Counted from the stretch's first letter, positions 25,818 through 35,581 are shown. The stretch: 64,000 nt of DNA from Paraburkholderia phenoliruptrix (GCF_019511605.1 NZ_JAEUAV010000003.1:186001-250000), one strand, 5' to 3'. Notes: generated from the sequence alone by a model not told the origin. Program-made: numbers and translations.

Positions 25818-27923
25818 TTACTTCTGCTTCGCGTTGATCACGGCTTCGGCGACGTTGTTCGGCGTTTCCGCATAGTGCTTGAACTCCATCGTGTAGGTCG
25901 CGCGGCCTTGCGTCGCCGAGCGCAGCGACGTCGAATAGCCGAACATTTCGGCGAGCGGCACTTCGGCGCGCACCAGCTTGCCGCCGCCGCCCGCAATGTC
26001 TTCCATGCCTTGCACGAGCCCGCGGCGGCTCGACAGATCGCCCATGACGTTGCCCATGAAGTCTTCCGGTGTTTCCACTTCGACGGCCATCATCGGTTCG
26101 AGCAGCACCGGCTTCGCCTTGCGCATTGCCTCCTTGAAGGCCATCGAGCCGGCCATGCGGAAAGCGTTTTCATTCGAGTCCACGTCGTGGTACGAGCCGA
26201 AGGTCAGCGTCACCTTCACGTCGACCACCGGATAGCCCGCCAGTACGCCGGCCTTCAGCGTTTCCTGAATGCCCTTGTCCACGGCCGGAATGTACTCGCG
26301 CGGGATCACGCCGCCCTTGATCGCGTCGACGAATTCATAGCCCTTGCCTTGTTGCGCCGGTTCGAGCGTGATCACCGCGTGACCGTACTGGCCGCGTCCG
26401 CCCGACTGCTTGACGAACTTGCCCTCGACGTCTTCGACCTTGTTGCGCACCGTCTCGCGATACGCGACCTGCGGTTTGCCGACGGTGGCTTCCACGCCGA
26501 ACTCGCGCTTCATCCGGTCGACAAGAATTTCGAGGTGCAGCTCGCCCATGCCGGAGATGATCGTCTGGCCCGACTCTTCATCCGTTTGTACGCGGAACGA
26601 CGGGTCTTCCTGCGCGAGACGATTGAGGGCGATGCCCATCTTCTCCTGGTCGGCCTTGGTCTTCGGCTCGACAGCCTGCGAAATCACCGGCTCGGGGAAG
26701 ATCATCTTCTCGAGAATGATGACCTTGTTCGGGTCGCACAGCGTGTCGCCGGTGGTCGCTTCTTTCAGGCCGACGGCCGCGGCGATGTCGCCCGCCCGCA
26801 CTTCCTTGATTTCCTTGCGCTCGTTCGCGTGCATCTGCAGGATCCGGCCGAGGCGTTCCTTCTTCTCCTTCACCGGGTTGTAGACGGTGTCGCCCGAATT
26901 GACCACGCCCGAATACACGCGGAAGAAAATCAGCTGGCCGACGAACGGGTCGGTCATGATCTTGAAGGCGAGCGCGGAGAACGGCTCGTCGTCGTTGGGA
27001 TGACGCTCGGCTTCGTTGTCGTGTTCGTCGTGACCGAGAATCGCGGGCACGTCCACCGGCGACGGCAGGTAGTCGATCACCGCGTCGAGCATGGCCTGCA
27101 CGCCCTTGTTCTTGAACGCGCTGCCGCACAGCATCGGCACGATTTCATTGGCGATCGTGCGCGCGCGCAGGCCCTGCTTGATTTCCTCTTCGGAGAGCGG
27201 CTCGCCGCCGAGATACTTGTCGAGCAGTTCTTCGCTTGCCTCGGCTGCGGCCTCGACCATCTTGTCGTGCCATTCCTTCGCCGTGGCCGCGAGTTCCGCC
27301 GGAATGTCCTGATACTCGAACTTGATGCCCTGGCTGTCGTCGTCCCAGACGATCGCCTTCATCTTGACGAGATCAACGACGCCCTGGAAGTGTTCCTCCG
27401 CGCCGACCGGAATCTGAATGGGCACAGCGACGCCTTTCAGACGCTCGCCGATCTGGCGCTGCACGCGGAAGAAGTCGGCACCGACGCGGTCCATCTTGTT
27501 GACGAACGCGATGCGCGGCACCTTGTACTTGTTCGCCTGGCGCCAGACGGTTTCGGATTGCGGCTGCACGCCGCCCACCGAGTCGTACACCATGCAGGCG
27601 CCGTCGAGCACGCGCATGGAGCGCTCGACTTCGATCGTGAAGTCGACGTGTCCCGGCGTGTCGATGATGTTGATCCGATGCTCGGGATAGTTGCCGGCCA
27701 TTCCTTTCCAGAAGGCGGTGGTGGCCGCCGACGTGATCGTGATGCCGCGCTCCTGCTCCTGTTCCATCCAGTCCATCGTCGCCGCACCGTCGTGAACCTC
27801 GCCGATCTTGTGGGTCACGCCGGTGTAGAACAGGATGCGTTCAGTGGTGGTGGTTTTGCCGGCATCGATGTGAGCGCTGATGCCGATATTCCGGTAGCGC
27901 TCGATGGGAGTCTTGCGGGGCAC
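25818..27923 (-). CDS. fusA: Translation elongation factor G, stand-alone copy
   Basis: A 701-residue GTPase that drives translocation of tRNA and mRNA on the ribosome. G motifs are clear: [12 protein letters not shown] (G1), DTPGHVDF (G3), NKMDRVGAD (G4). The remaining domains are full length, including [11 protein letters not shown] and the domain V region [26 protein letters not shown] sequence near the end. The start is the GTG at 27923 with AAGGAGG seven bases upstream. No rpsL, rpsG or tuf gene is adjacent, so this is likely the second EF-G copy found in many Burkholderiales rather than the str-operon copy (inference). A strong terminator follows. Confidence 0.96.
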   Translation of the reverse strand: MPRKTPIERYRNIGISAHIDAGKTTTTERILFYTGVTHKIGEVHDGAATMDWMEQEQERGITITSAATTAFWKGMAGNYPEHRINIIDTPGHVDFTIEVERSMRVLDGACMVYDSVGGVQPQSETVWRQANKYKVPRIAFVNKMDRVGADFFRVQRQIGERLKGVAVPIQIPVGAEEHFQGVVDLVKMKAIVWDDDSQGIKFEYQDIPAELAATAKEWHDKMVEAAAEASEELLDKYLGGEPLSEEEIKQGLRARTIANEIVPMLCGSAFKNKGVQAMLDAVIDYLPSPVDVPAILGHDEHDNEAERHPNDDEPFSALAFKIMTDPFVGQLIFFRVYSGVVNSGDTVYNPVKEKKERLGRILQMHANERKEIKEVRAGDIAAAVGLKEATTGDTLCDPNKVIILEKMIFPEPVISQAVEPKTKADQEKMGIALNRLAQEDPSFRVQTDEESGQTIISGMGELHLEILVDRMKREFGVEATVGKPQVAYRETVRNKVEDVEGKFVKQSGGRGQYGHAVITLEPAQQGKGYEFVDAIKGGVIPREYIPAVDKGIQETLKAGVLAGYPVVDVKVTLTFGSYHDVDSNENAFRMAGSMAFKEAMRKAKPVLLEPMMAVEVETPEDFMGNVMGDLSSRRGLVQGMEDIAGGGGKLVRAEVPLAEMFGYSTSLRSATQGRATYTMEFKHYAETPNNVAEAVINAKQK

Positions 27924-28467
27924 GTGAACCTCCTTGGAATAGCGCGCCTGAAACGCTTGGCCGGGCGGCATCTGGTGCCGCCCGGACCGCGGGATTGCTG
28001 CGTTGCTAAGAATACTAGGATAGCGCGTCGGCCCGTCTTTTGCAGGAATGTTGCCAGGCGCGCGGCGGGGTAACGCGCGCGGGGCGGCGGAGCTTCGCGG
28101 ACGGCGGGTCCACGTGCGGTGCGATGCCTGGCGACGAGGGCAAAGCCGGGGTGTTCGGGTGCGGGACCGGCTTGCGGTGAGAGGAGGGCTGGGTTGTGGC
28201 GTGCCGTCAGCGTCCTGGCTGATCGAGGACACGGCTATGCAGTGCAGCGCAGTCTGACGAGTATCTGGCGCCACTTGACGGAACCGCTGCCACCCGACGG
28301 GCATTGAGCCGCGCGATCAGAGGCCCCATCTGCCGCGCATTCAGACGCCGGATCCGCTCAGAGCCGCGTGTGTGGCGGCGCACCCGCGCGCGGCTTGCGC
28401 GCCGACTGACGCGCGTTTCTGCGCCGGCTTATTGCGTCGGCTCACTGAGTCTGCTTACTGCGCCGGC
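27924..28467. other. Intergenic region upstream of fusA
   Basis: This 544-base region should contain the fusA promoter near 27980-28030, where AGAATACTAGGATAG lies on the plus strand, but I could not place the boxes. The rest is very GC-rich without a recognisable gene. A 13-bp tandem repeat at its right end runs into the DUF192 gene. Confidence 0.5.
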
Positions 28468-28478
28468 TTACTGCGCCG
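28419..28478. repeat. 13-bp tandem repeat spanning the DUF192 stop codon
   Basis: Four 13-bp units (starts 28419, 28432, 28445, 28458; type CTGCGCCGGCTTA) and a partial fifth. The fourth unit contains the stop codon of the minus-strand DUF192 gene (28468-28470). Confidence 0.85.
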
Positions 28479-28986
28479 CCGGCAGTCCCTGAATCTTCAT
28501 GCCTGGCTTGATGCCTTTCGACGTGAACCAGCCCTTGCTCATTTCGAGCGCATACACGCCGTTGTTCTTCGGGCAGTGGTTGCTGGTCGTCTCGGCCTGC
28601 ATCTCGTCGATGTCGGTCACGGTGCCGTCCGCGCGCATGAAGGCGATCGACAACGGAATCAGCGTGTTCTTCATCCAGAAGCAATGCACGGCGTTTTCGT
28701 TGAACACGAACAGCATGCCTTCGTTCGGCGCGAGGCTCGTGCGGTACATCAGACCTTGCTCGCGGTCGGGGTCGTTAGCGGCGACCGCCGCGTCGATCAC
28801 GAACATGCCGGCGGTCAGCCGCACGCGCGGAAATTCGCTCGGTTGCTTGGCTCCGGCCGGCAACTGCTGCGCATGAGCGGGTGCTGCGCTCAGAGCGGAG
28901 AACGACAGCGCTGCGAACGCCACGACAGCTGGCAACACAGCGGCGACAGCGAAACGCGCCATTAACGAGCGCAGGGGAAATCGCAC
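28468..28986 (-). CDS. Exported DUF192 family protein
   Basis: A 172-residue protein with an N-terminal signal peptide (residues ~1-39, ending AHAQ) and one DUF192 domain (~55-165). The family pattern is clear: REQGLMYRTSLAPNEGMLFVF, CFWMKNTLIPLSIAFMRADGTV and CPKNNGVYALEMSKGWF. The function of DUF192 is unknown; members are small beta-barrel proteins, often exported. The gene is single. Its 3' end is formed by a 13-bp tandem repeat. The next minus-strand gene upstream ends 142 bases away with a terminator between. Confidence 0.9.
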   Translation of the reverse strand: MRFPLRSLMARFAVAAVLPAVVAFAALSFSALSAAPAHAQQLPAGAKQPSEFPRVRLTAGMFVIDAAVAANDPDREQGLMYRTSLAPNEGMLFVFNENAVHCFWMKNTLIPLSIAFMRADGTVTDIDEMQAETTSNHCPKNNGVYALEMSKGWFTSKGIKPGMKIQGLPAAQ

Positions 28987-29035
28987 GGCATGACTCCTTG
29001 CTGGAATGAAACGGAATGGTACGCGAGCGCATCAA

Positions 29036-29072
29036 AAACAAAAAGGCAGATCGCCTTGCGGTGACCTGCCTT
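29036..29072 (-). terminator. Rho-independent terminator of the small exported-protein gene
   Basis: On the minus strand AAGGCAGGTCACC and GGCGATCTGCCTT form a stem with a short loop (about 29043-29072), followed by TTTTTGTTTTTG. It lies 56 bases after the stop of the gene at 29129-29323. Confidence 0.85.
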
Positions 29073-29128
29073 CTAACGCCGTAAGAACGGCAATGAAGCG
29101 TAGTTCTTGACTGCGTTTTACAACAAAC

Positions 29129-29323
29129 TTACTCCGAAGCTGCCGAAGCGGCTGCTGCAGCAGCTGCCTTCTTGTGCGACTTCTTGTGAGCGTGCTTCGT
29201 GGTCTTCTTTGCCGACGAAGCTGCTGCTGCCGGAGCTGCCGAAGCTGCTGCCGGTGCCGAAGCTTGTGCGAATGCTGCCGTTGCGAAGAGGCCAGCGACC
29301 AGAGCGGCGATCAGTTTGTTCAT
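29129..29323 (-). CDS. Small exported Ala/Lys/His-rich protein
   Basis: A 64-residue protein of very simple composition. Residues 1-20 are a signal peptide (MNKLIAALVAGLFATAAFAQ). The mature part is an Ala/Ser stretch (~21-37), a basic cluster (KKTTKHAHKKSHKKA, ~39-53) and an Ala tail ending in Glu. Such proteins are common in Burkholderia-type genomes and resemble acid-shock or histone-like exported peptides in composition only; function is unknown. The ATG at 29323 has GAGGA upstream, and a good terminator follows, supporting a real, separately transcribed gene. Confidence 0.8.
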   Translation of the reverse strand: MNKLIAALVAGLFATAAFAQASAPAAASAAPAAAASSAKKTTKHAHKKSHKKAAAAAAASAASE

Positions 29324-29708
29324 TTTGAAAATCCTCAGCTTGAGTTAATTAACCAAATGACCCGGTTATGTTTGAGTCATGTCGGTAAACGTGCCATCCA
29401 CCTTTCGGTTGACAGTCGCATCGAACAAATTTTCGACGCGTCTGCCGAGCGCTCAGACTGCCTCCACTGACCGCGCGAGCGGCATGTACAAAGGCCCTTA
29501 AGGCTGAATGCCGGACAGCTTCGGGCGGCATCTGCGTCGAATAACGCGTGAGCTCGCGAGCCGGTTGACGTGAATCGTGCTGAAAGTTTTCACGCGTGCA
29601 TTGGGGTGAACCAGCTTGTGCGCAATGCGCGCGCGATTCGCTGTTTCACGCTTTTTCACCGAGAAGTTTCACAGGCCATTTCGTGCGCGCATACAACGAG
29701 TTAGCGAT
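29324..29708. other. Intergenic region without a recognisable gene
   Basis: This 385-base region lies between the small exported-protein start and the rluE stop, both on the minus strand. It has somewhat lower GC than its surroundings and should contain the promoter of the small gene. No hairpin, repeat or protein was recognised. Confidence 0.5.
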
Positions 29709-30278
29709 TTATGCGACGCCTTCCCAAGGTGCGTTGAGCGGTAAATCGACGCTTTCGCCGGGCATGAGTCCGAGCGCGAAAATATCGAGCGCGCCGATGC
29801 CTACGCGCACGAGCCGCAGCGTCGGAAAGCCGACTGCGGCGGTCATGCGGCGCACCTGGCGGTTTTTGCCTTCCGCGATGGACAACTCGATCCACGTGGT
29901 CGGAATCGCGGCGCGATAGCGAATTGGGGGCGTGCGCGGCCAGAGTCTGTCGGCCGGGTCCACGTAGTCGGCGCGACACGGTTTCGTCACATAGTCGCCC
30001 AAGTCGACGCCGCGCGCGAGTTTCTTCAGCGCGGCGGCATCCACCGCGCCTTCCACTTGGGCCCAGTAACGCTTGACGAGCTTGTGGCGGGGTTCCGCAA
30101 TACGCGCTTGCAAGGCGCCGTCGTCGGTGAGAAGCAGCAGGCCTTCGCTGTCCGAATCGAGCCGGCCGGCCGGATAAACGCCCGGCACGCTGACCCAGTC
30201 GGCCAGCGACGCGCGCGTCTCGTGCGCAGAAAACTGGCAGATGGTGCCGAACGGCTTGTTCAGGGCAAGTAAACGCAT
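29709..30278 (-). CDS. rluE: 23S rRNA pseudouridine synthase, RsuA family, RluE-like
   Basis: A 189-residue pseudouridine synthase. The catalytic Asp41 lies in PAGRLDSDSEGLLLLTDDG (37-54); later motifs are HKLVKRYWAQVEG and EGKNRQVRRMTAAVGFPTLRLVRVGIG, typical of the RsuA/RluB/E/F group. The short length without an N-terminal S4 domain fits RluE, which modifies U2457 of E. coli 23S rRNA. The start at 30278 (MRLLALNKPFG) is chosen from family similarity; the frame extends to 30452. It is divergent from icd. Confidence 0.9.
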   Translation of the reverse strand: MRLLALNKPFGTICQFSAHETRASLADWVSVPGVYPAGRLDSDSEGLLLLTDDGALQARIAEPRHKLVKRYWAQVEGAVDAAALKKLARGVDLGDYVTKPCRADYVDPADRLWPRTPPIRYRAAIPTTWIELSIAEGKNRQVRRMTAAVGFPTLRLVRVGIGALDIFALGLMPGESVDLPLNAPWEGVA

Positions 30279-30609
30279 GAGCAAAGAATGGAGTCGTGCA
30301 ACGCGCGTGGCCGCATGGGCCGGCCAGCGCGGCACCGGAGCGCAGGAGCGATGCCTGCGGCAAATGGCGGGATAATAAAGCATGCGGGGGCGCCTCGCGG
30401 CCGCGGTCCCATACGATGGGCGGTGGGCGCCGTGCTTCGTCGCCGCATGCATGTTGGAAAACCCCGAGCCGCCCTGGCCTCGAAGCCGCCCCGGCGTGGG
30501 CTAGAATAACCGCCAGGCCCGTGCGCGCGTGCGGCATTGCGCGTAGCGAGAAGCAACATATTGGCAGTCTCCCCTCAGCTTTCAGCACAGCTTTCACTGG
30601 AGTCCGATC
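30279..30609. other. Divergent promoter region between rluE and icd
   Basis: A 331-base region serving two divergent genes. A TAGAAT box at 30502-30507 could be the -10 element for icd, but no convincing -35 element was found. No gene was recognised. Confidence 0.45.
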
Positions 30610-31866
<1,257 letters not shown>

Positions 31867-31906
31867 GCGGGTGTCGCAGGTAGTCGCCAGCAGTCTCATG
31901 GGTAGC

Positions 31907-31946
31907 AAAACGCCGATAGATCAGTGATTTATCGGCGTTTTTCTTT
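31907..31946 (+). terminator. Rho-independent terminator of icd
   Basis: AAAACGCCGATA (31907-31918) pairs with TATCGGCGTTTT (31930-31941), with an ~11-base loop, followed by TTCTTT. Confidence 0.85.
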
Positions 31947-32051
31947 GATGTTGTGTCATGCCGTGTCGCAGGGGACAAATCCCGATCAGGTGCGTTTTGC
32001 CGCTGGCCGATGGTAAAGTTCAGACAAATCAGCCACTGAAGAGAGGGCCAC

Positions 32052-32462
32052 GTGGGACGCAGCATTATTTGCGTCGGCGACACCACATCGCACGGCGGCA
32101 AGGTACTGGAGGGGACTCCGACAGCAACGCTAGACGGCAAGCCGATTTCGGGCGTAGGACACATGGTGGCATGCCCGCAATGCAAGGGCACGTTCCCGAT
32201 CCTGCCTGATCTGCTCGGGCGTCGCTATCCGTACCGAATCAATGAGCGCGACACCGCGGTCGAAGGCATGCGCACTGCATGCGGAGCGACGCTGATTGCA
32301 TCACAGTCGAATTCCACGATCAGTGACGAGGGGCAAGGGCAGGCTTATACCGGTGCCGCCGCGGCGGCAGGTGCACAGGCGCCATCGCCGAGCCCCACGC
32401 TCTGCCTTGAATGCTTGATCGCGGCGGCAAAAAGTGGCGCAACGACGGTGATGCGGGGGTAG
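32052..32462 (+). CDS. PAAR-domain protein (type VI secretion tip)
   Basis: A 136-residue PAAR-repeat protein. PAAR proteins cap the VgrG spike of the type VI secretion system and carry effectors. The PAAR pattern is at residues 1-45 (IICVGDTTSHGGKVLEGTPTA, then ISGVGHMVACPQCKG), with the second part around 70-88 (GMRTACGATLIASQS). The tail contains Ala/Pro-rich sequence and CLECL. The start is GTG at 32052 after GAGAGGG. It opens a compact same-strand cassette with a DUF4123 adaptor, an unknown protein, a nuclease toxin and an immunity candidate. No vgrG or structural type VI genes are in the window. Confidence 0.85.
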   Translation: MGRSIICVGDTTSHGGKVLEGTPTATLDGKPISGVGHMVACPQCKGTFPILPDLLGRRYPYRINERDTAVEGMRTACGATLIASQSNSTISDEGQGQAYTGAAAAAGAQAPSPSPTLCLECLIAAAKSGATTVMRG

Positions 32463-32464
32463 CG

Positions 32465-32956
32465 TTGGCGTCAACCATTGAGACATGTTTCGCAGAGTGT
32501 CAAGCGCGGGTGCGCTTACCCGTGCGGCTGTACGCACTCGTTGATGCGCTCTTGTACGGACCGGGTGAGCCTGCTGAGCGGCCGCCGGCGACTATTGCAT
32601 TGTTCGACGGCACGCCCGACGCATCCTTGGCCGATGCCGGGCCGTGGTTGATCGACTTCGCCGACGCGCCCCAGAGTGTGCAGCAGTCATTATTCGCGAT
32701 GGGCGCGAGCGCAGAAGGCGTGTCCTGGCTTATCAGCGCATATCCTTTCCCAGCGCTTGCCGATGAACTGAGGAGCCGATTAGACGCCCGTATGCCGGAC
32801 AGCCGCATTGCGTTGCTGCGCTTTTACGATGCCCGCCTCATGGGAGAAATTGCCGCCCTGTTCTCGTTCACGCAGCGTATCGAATTCTTTGCGCCGACAT
32901 TCGACTGGCTCGTGCAAATCAACGGCGAACTGACGAGGGTGCATCCGCATGCTTGA
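32465..32956 (+). CDS. DUF4123 type VI effector adaptor
   Basis: About 163 residues from a TTG start at 32465, or 181 from an ATG at 32411 that would overlap the PAAR gene. DUF4123 proteins are chaperone/adaptors that load a cognate effector or PAAR protein onto VgrG. Visible family features are the early RLYALVDALLYG strand, GPWLIDF, WLISAYPF ... ELRSRLDARMPDSRIALLRFYDARLM, and the terminal beta region (RIEFFAPTFDWLVQINGE). The TTG start is favoured because GCGGGGG precedes it and the PAAR stop lies directly upstream. The stop overlaps the next gene by 8 bases. Confidence 0.8.
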   Translation: MASTIETCFAECQARVRLPVRLYALVDALLYGPGEPAERPPATIALFDGTPDASLADAGPWLIDFADAPQSVQQSLFAMGASAEGVSWLISAYPFPALADELRSRLDARMPDSRIALLRFYDARLMGEIAALFSFTQRIEFFAPTFDWLVQINGELTRVHPHA

Positions 32957-33416
32957 GCTGACGACCGAACAGGTAGCCGCACTCGCCGAAATTGACGCCA
33001 AGCGCTTTGTCGAAGGCGTACGCGCAGATTTGTGCAAGGACGATCCCAAGCTGGCTGACGACGCGACGCTCTCATCGCGGCTGTGGCGGGCGTTCAAGGC
33101 GGCACGCGAGTTTGGGATCGAGCGCGATGAGAATCTTGTCGCGTTCCTTCGCATCGAAGCGTACGCGCCGGGCTTTTACGAGCAGCCAGCGATACACGCA
33201 TGGGTGACCCGTCCGGGCCGGTCGGCCGACGAACGGTTTCACGACTATCTGCGCGTCATGCGCTGGAAAATCGAACATCCTGAATTTCGGGGAGGGTTGA
33301 ACAATGGCGGGTCTGGCGATTCCGTTGCTGGAGGGAGCAGCGGAAGCCCTTGGTCCAGTATTGGCGCGCGCTGGCGCAGCTTTACTGGGCGGGGCAGCAG
33401 TGGGGGCAACGGGTAG
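32949..33416 (+). CDS. Unknown protein of the type VI cargo cassette
   Basis: A 155-residue protein I do not recognise. Residues 1-~115 are well mixed and mostly helical in appearance (LTTEQVAALAEIDAKRFVEGVRADL; SSRLWRAFKAAREFGIERDENLVAFL; FHDYLRVMRWKIEHPEF), similar in size to small proteins often found between DUF4123 genes and type VI toxins. The last ~38 residues are Gly/Ser-rich and are translated from the same bases as the start of the toxin gene in another frame (33304-33416, 113 bases). Such an overlap is long; the C-terminal part may be dispensable. The ATG overlaps the DUF4123 stop, suggesting coupled translation. Confidence 0.65.
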   Translation: MLELTTEQVAALAEIDAKRFVEGVRADLCKDDPKLADDATLSSRLWRAFKAAREFGIERDENLVAFLRIEAYAPGFYEQPAIHAWVTRPGRSADERFHDYLRVMRWKIEHPEFRGGLNNGGSGDSVAGGSSGSPWSSIGARWRSFTGRGSSGGNG

Positions 33417-33906
33417 CCTGTCTGGCGACACGAAGAAAGAGGACAGCAAAGCTGCGCCCGCTGCGCGAACCTTGCCGCGCACGGACGAAAGCTGCAAGAA
33501 ATGTCCGCCCGAGGGCGGGGCGAAAATTCGCCGCAACCATGGTGTGAACTGGAATTCGTACCAGTACCAAGCACGTATCACGGGCTTTGCGTTCGACGTT
33601 GAAGAATGTCGTTGGTCTGACGAGTGGCAATGGCTTGGCATCGACTTCGACGGGTTTCAGGCCGCAGCGTGCATGCTGCAAGAGGCGAAAGGCAACTACG
33701 ATCAGTTTCTTGACGGATCTATCCCAAAGGCCGAGAAATGGTTTGAAGGATTCAGGGCGATGGAAGACCAGATCGTTGAGCAGGGTACGGCCGTCCGCAT
33801 GAACCCACCTACGCAGTTGACGTGGTACTTTCAGACCCCGCTCACTTACAAAAAGATGGCCCCGTTGCTCATGCGCATGGGTGTTCAGGCTATTTATCAA
33901 CCGTGA
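33304..33906 (+). CDS. Tox-REase-5 nuclease toxin, type VI effector candidate
   Basis: A 200-residue protein whose C-terminal ~125 residues match the restriction-endonuclease-fold toxin 5 pattern: SYQYQARITGFAFDVEECRW (85-104), IDFDGFQAAACMLQEAKGNYDQF (113-135) and QLTWYFQTPL (171-180). Asp116 followed by Glu127-Ala-Lys129 fits the D...(D/E)xK nuclease active site. It is therefore a probable DNase (inference). The N-terminus (~5-45) is Ala/Gly-rich and could be a membrane-inserting or loading segment; there are Cys residues in SCKKCPP (63-69). The ATG at 33304 has GGGGAGGG upstream. It is followed at once by the immunity candidate. GC is visibly lower than in neighbouring housekeeping genes. 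Confidence 0.8.
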   Translation: MAGLAIPLLEGAAEALGPVLARAGAALLGGAAVGATGSLSGDTKKEDSKAAPAARTLPRTDESCKKCPPEGGAKIRRNHGVNWNSYQYQARITGFAFDVEECRWSDEWQWLGIDFDGFQAAACMLQEAKGNYDQFLDGSIPKAEKWFEGFRAMEDQIVEQGTAVRMNPPTQLTWYFQTPLTYKKMAPLLMRMGVQAIYQP

Positions 33907-33913
33907 TCCGAAC

Positions 33914-34636
33914 ATGGAAATAAACGCGATGTTCCGTGACGCCTCGTTGGCGTCCAATGATTTTCGCGACATGCTAGCTCGCGAATCGCGCCTTGTCGCC
34001 GCGCTGTCCGCGAAACAGCCGCTCATGGCACATACGAACTGGCGACTCACGGCTGATTCGCTCGAAGAAGCGAACCTCTATCCGGCCTTTGACGAAAACG
34101 GTGACCCGGCAACGGCAGCGATGGCTGTGCTCACGACGCGCGCGGGACGCAAAAGGCGGGGTGTATCGCATGCTGCGATCTGGAACGCTGCCGAGGGGAA
34201 CGATAGCGCCGTAATTTCATGCCATGTGTCCGACGCGAAGGCACTGCCTGATCGTGTAACGCTTGATATCGATGCGCCGTTGTGTCCGCAGACCGTAGAT
34301 GACATGGCGGACGTACTTCGGGTGGTTGCCGCCACGTTTGAGCCGCTCGTCATGGAAGTTGCGCCGAAGGAGTATTTCGACAGGCGCGTCTTTGACGACA
34401 AGCCCGGCGCCGGCTGGATGCTGTACCTGCCGCGCAAGATCACCGTGCAGCAGGTTCCCGAAGCGCGGGCACTCGTTCCTGTGAAAGGGAAAGACGGCAA
34501 GGAAATCGGAACGATCATCGTGAGCGTCACCGATTCCGTGTTCTCGGTGGACAACCCGGAGCACATCGAGGTCGCGAACCGGATCGAAATCCGGCTGGTC
34601 GATCAGGACCTGCTGCCCGCCTACGCGGACCTGTGA
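33914..34636 (+). CDS. Probable immunity protein to the Tox-REase-5 toxin (Imm52-like)
   Basis: A 240-residue cytoplasmic-type protein with no signal peptide. It starts 8 bases after the toxin stop. Conserved-looking features are the early WRLTADSLEEANLYPAF, RRGVSHAAIWNA, and the central PLVMEVAPKEYFDRRVFDDKPGAGW with Trp, Phe, Asp and Arg residues, ending in a beta-rich region (EVANRIEIRLVDQDLLPAY). This agrees with the Imm52 family that I remember as the partner of Tox-REase-5 toxins; the match is from memory and moderate. The cytoplasmic location fits protection against a DNase. The start could also be 33881 or 33929. Confidence 0.7.
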   Translation: MEINAMFRDASLASNDFRDMLARESRLVAALSAKQPLMAHTNWRLTADSLEEANLYPAFDENGDPATAAMAVLTTRAGRKRRGVSHAAIWNAAEGNDSAVISCHVSDAKALPDRVTLDIDAPLCPQTVDDMADVLRVVAATFEPLVMEVAPKEYFDRRVFDDKPGAGWMLYLPRKITVQQVPEARALVPVKGKDGKEIGTIIVSVTDSVFSVDNPEHIEVANRIEIRLVDQDLLPAYADL

Positions 34637-34771
34637 ACCCGACGGTCGCGAATAAAAACGCGACGCCGCCCCATCGCCCTCCATCTATTAACCCGTTATT
34701 TGGGATTCGCCGCGTCGGCAAACAAAAAAGGGAAACAGGTAAAGCGATTACTCTAAAAAAACTGCGCCCCC

Positions 34772-34801
34772 AAAAAGAAACCCGGCGCGAAGCCGGGTTT
34801 C
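34772..34801 (-). terminator. Rho-independent terminator of the cold-shock gene
   Basis: GAAACCCGGC (34777-34786) pairs with GCCGGGTTTC (34792-34801) around a 5-base loop; on the minus strand it is followed by TTTTTG. It may also stop transcripts from the type VI cassette. Confidence 0.85.
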
Positions 34802-34825
34802 AAAAGGACGGGTATCGAACAGATA

Positions 34826-35032
34826 TCAGGCAGGTGCCTGGATGTTCGATGCCTGCTTGCCTTTCGGGCCTTGCACGACCTCGAAGGTCACCTTTTGGCC
34901 TTCCTTGAGGGTCTTGAACCCATTCATCTGGATGGCCGAGAAGTGTGCAAACAGATCCTCGCCGCCTTCATCGGGCGTGATGAATCCGAAACCTTTTGCG
35001 TCATTGAACCATTTGACCGTACCAGTTGCCAT
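34826..35032 (-). CDS. Cold-shock protein, CspA family
   Basis: A 68-residue single-domain RNA/ssDNA-binding protein that acts as an RNA chaperone. RNP1 is KGFGFI (13-18) and RNP2 is DLFAHFS (26-32). The sequence [18 protein letters not shown] is standard for the family. GGGGAAG precedes the start. A strong predicted promoter lies about 140-167 bases upstream, giving a leader of roughly 130 bases, as in cold-inducible csp mRNAs. A terminator follows. Whether this copy is cold-induced cannot be told from sequence. Confidence 0.95.
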   Translation of the reverse strand: MATGTVKWFNDAKGFGFITPDEGGEDLFAHFSAIQMNGFKTLKEGQKVTFEVVQGPKGKQASNIQAPA

Positions 35033-35581
35033 TCCAACTTCCCCTGTAACTCATGTCACTACCACGAGCCCTCGAAAAGCTCGACGACCGCGCAATGCAG
35101 CCGCTCCCTCCTCACAAGCTCACCATCGGCATTTTTTCGAATTTGGCGCAGTGAAAAAAGTGCCAGCTTGATTGTTGAGGCTCTTTATTCGGGTGTCAAG
35201 AAAATTTTGAGACGTCGTTGTACGCGTTGCAAACAGGCCGTTTCCAGGGGTTTTTCCCGCTTTCGTTATGTGCGGTTGCGCAAGCGGGCTGTCTTGAAAA
35301 GTCGCATAATCGTCTCACATGCAGTTCTGAGGGTGGCGTTGCTGCCGGTGGCGCGAGCGGGCTGTGCCCAGCCAGCTCCGGCAGGTTGTGCGATACTCGA
35401 TCCGACTGCGGCGCAACAGGCCGCAAAGCAACATCAGGATCGGGGCCGGCTCCGCAATCGGCTCGTTGATTGGCGCACGCGGGCGGTGCATTTCCGCCGG
35501 GCGGCAGCGTTCGGGCTCACTGGCCGGCTGGCCGGGTTTTGACAGGATTGCGGGCCTGTCCTAGTTGTTTAGAATGGGTGT
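35033..35581. other. Divergent region between the cold-shock gene and clpS
   Basis: A 549-base region. The left part is the predicted long leader and promoter of the cold-shock gene. The right part must hold the clpS-clpA promoter; a TTGAAAAGTCGCATAATCG stretch at about 35293-35311 has promoter-like words but wrong spacing. No protein was recognised. Confidence 0.5.
35171..35199 (-). promoter_or_regulatory. Predicted sigma-70 promoter of the cold-shock gene
   Basis: On the minus strand a perfect TTGACA (35199-35194) is followed after 17 bases by AACAAT (35176-35171). The predicted transcript start is ~130 bases from the ATG. Confidence 0.65.

Noticed and set aside
25875..28073. A 732-codon plus-strand open frame
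   Set aside because: It is the antisense shadow of elongation factor G.
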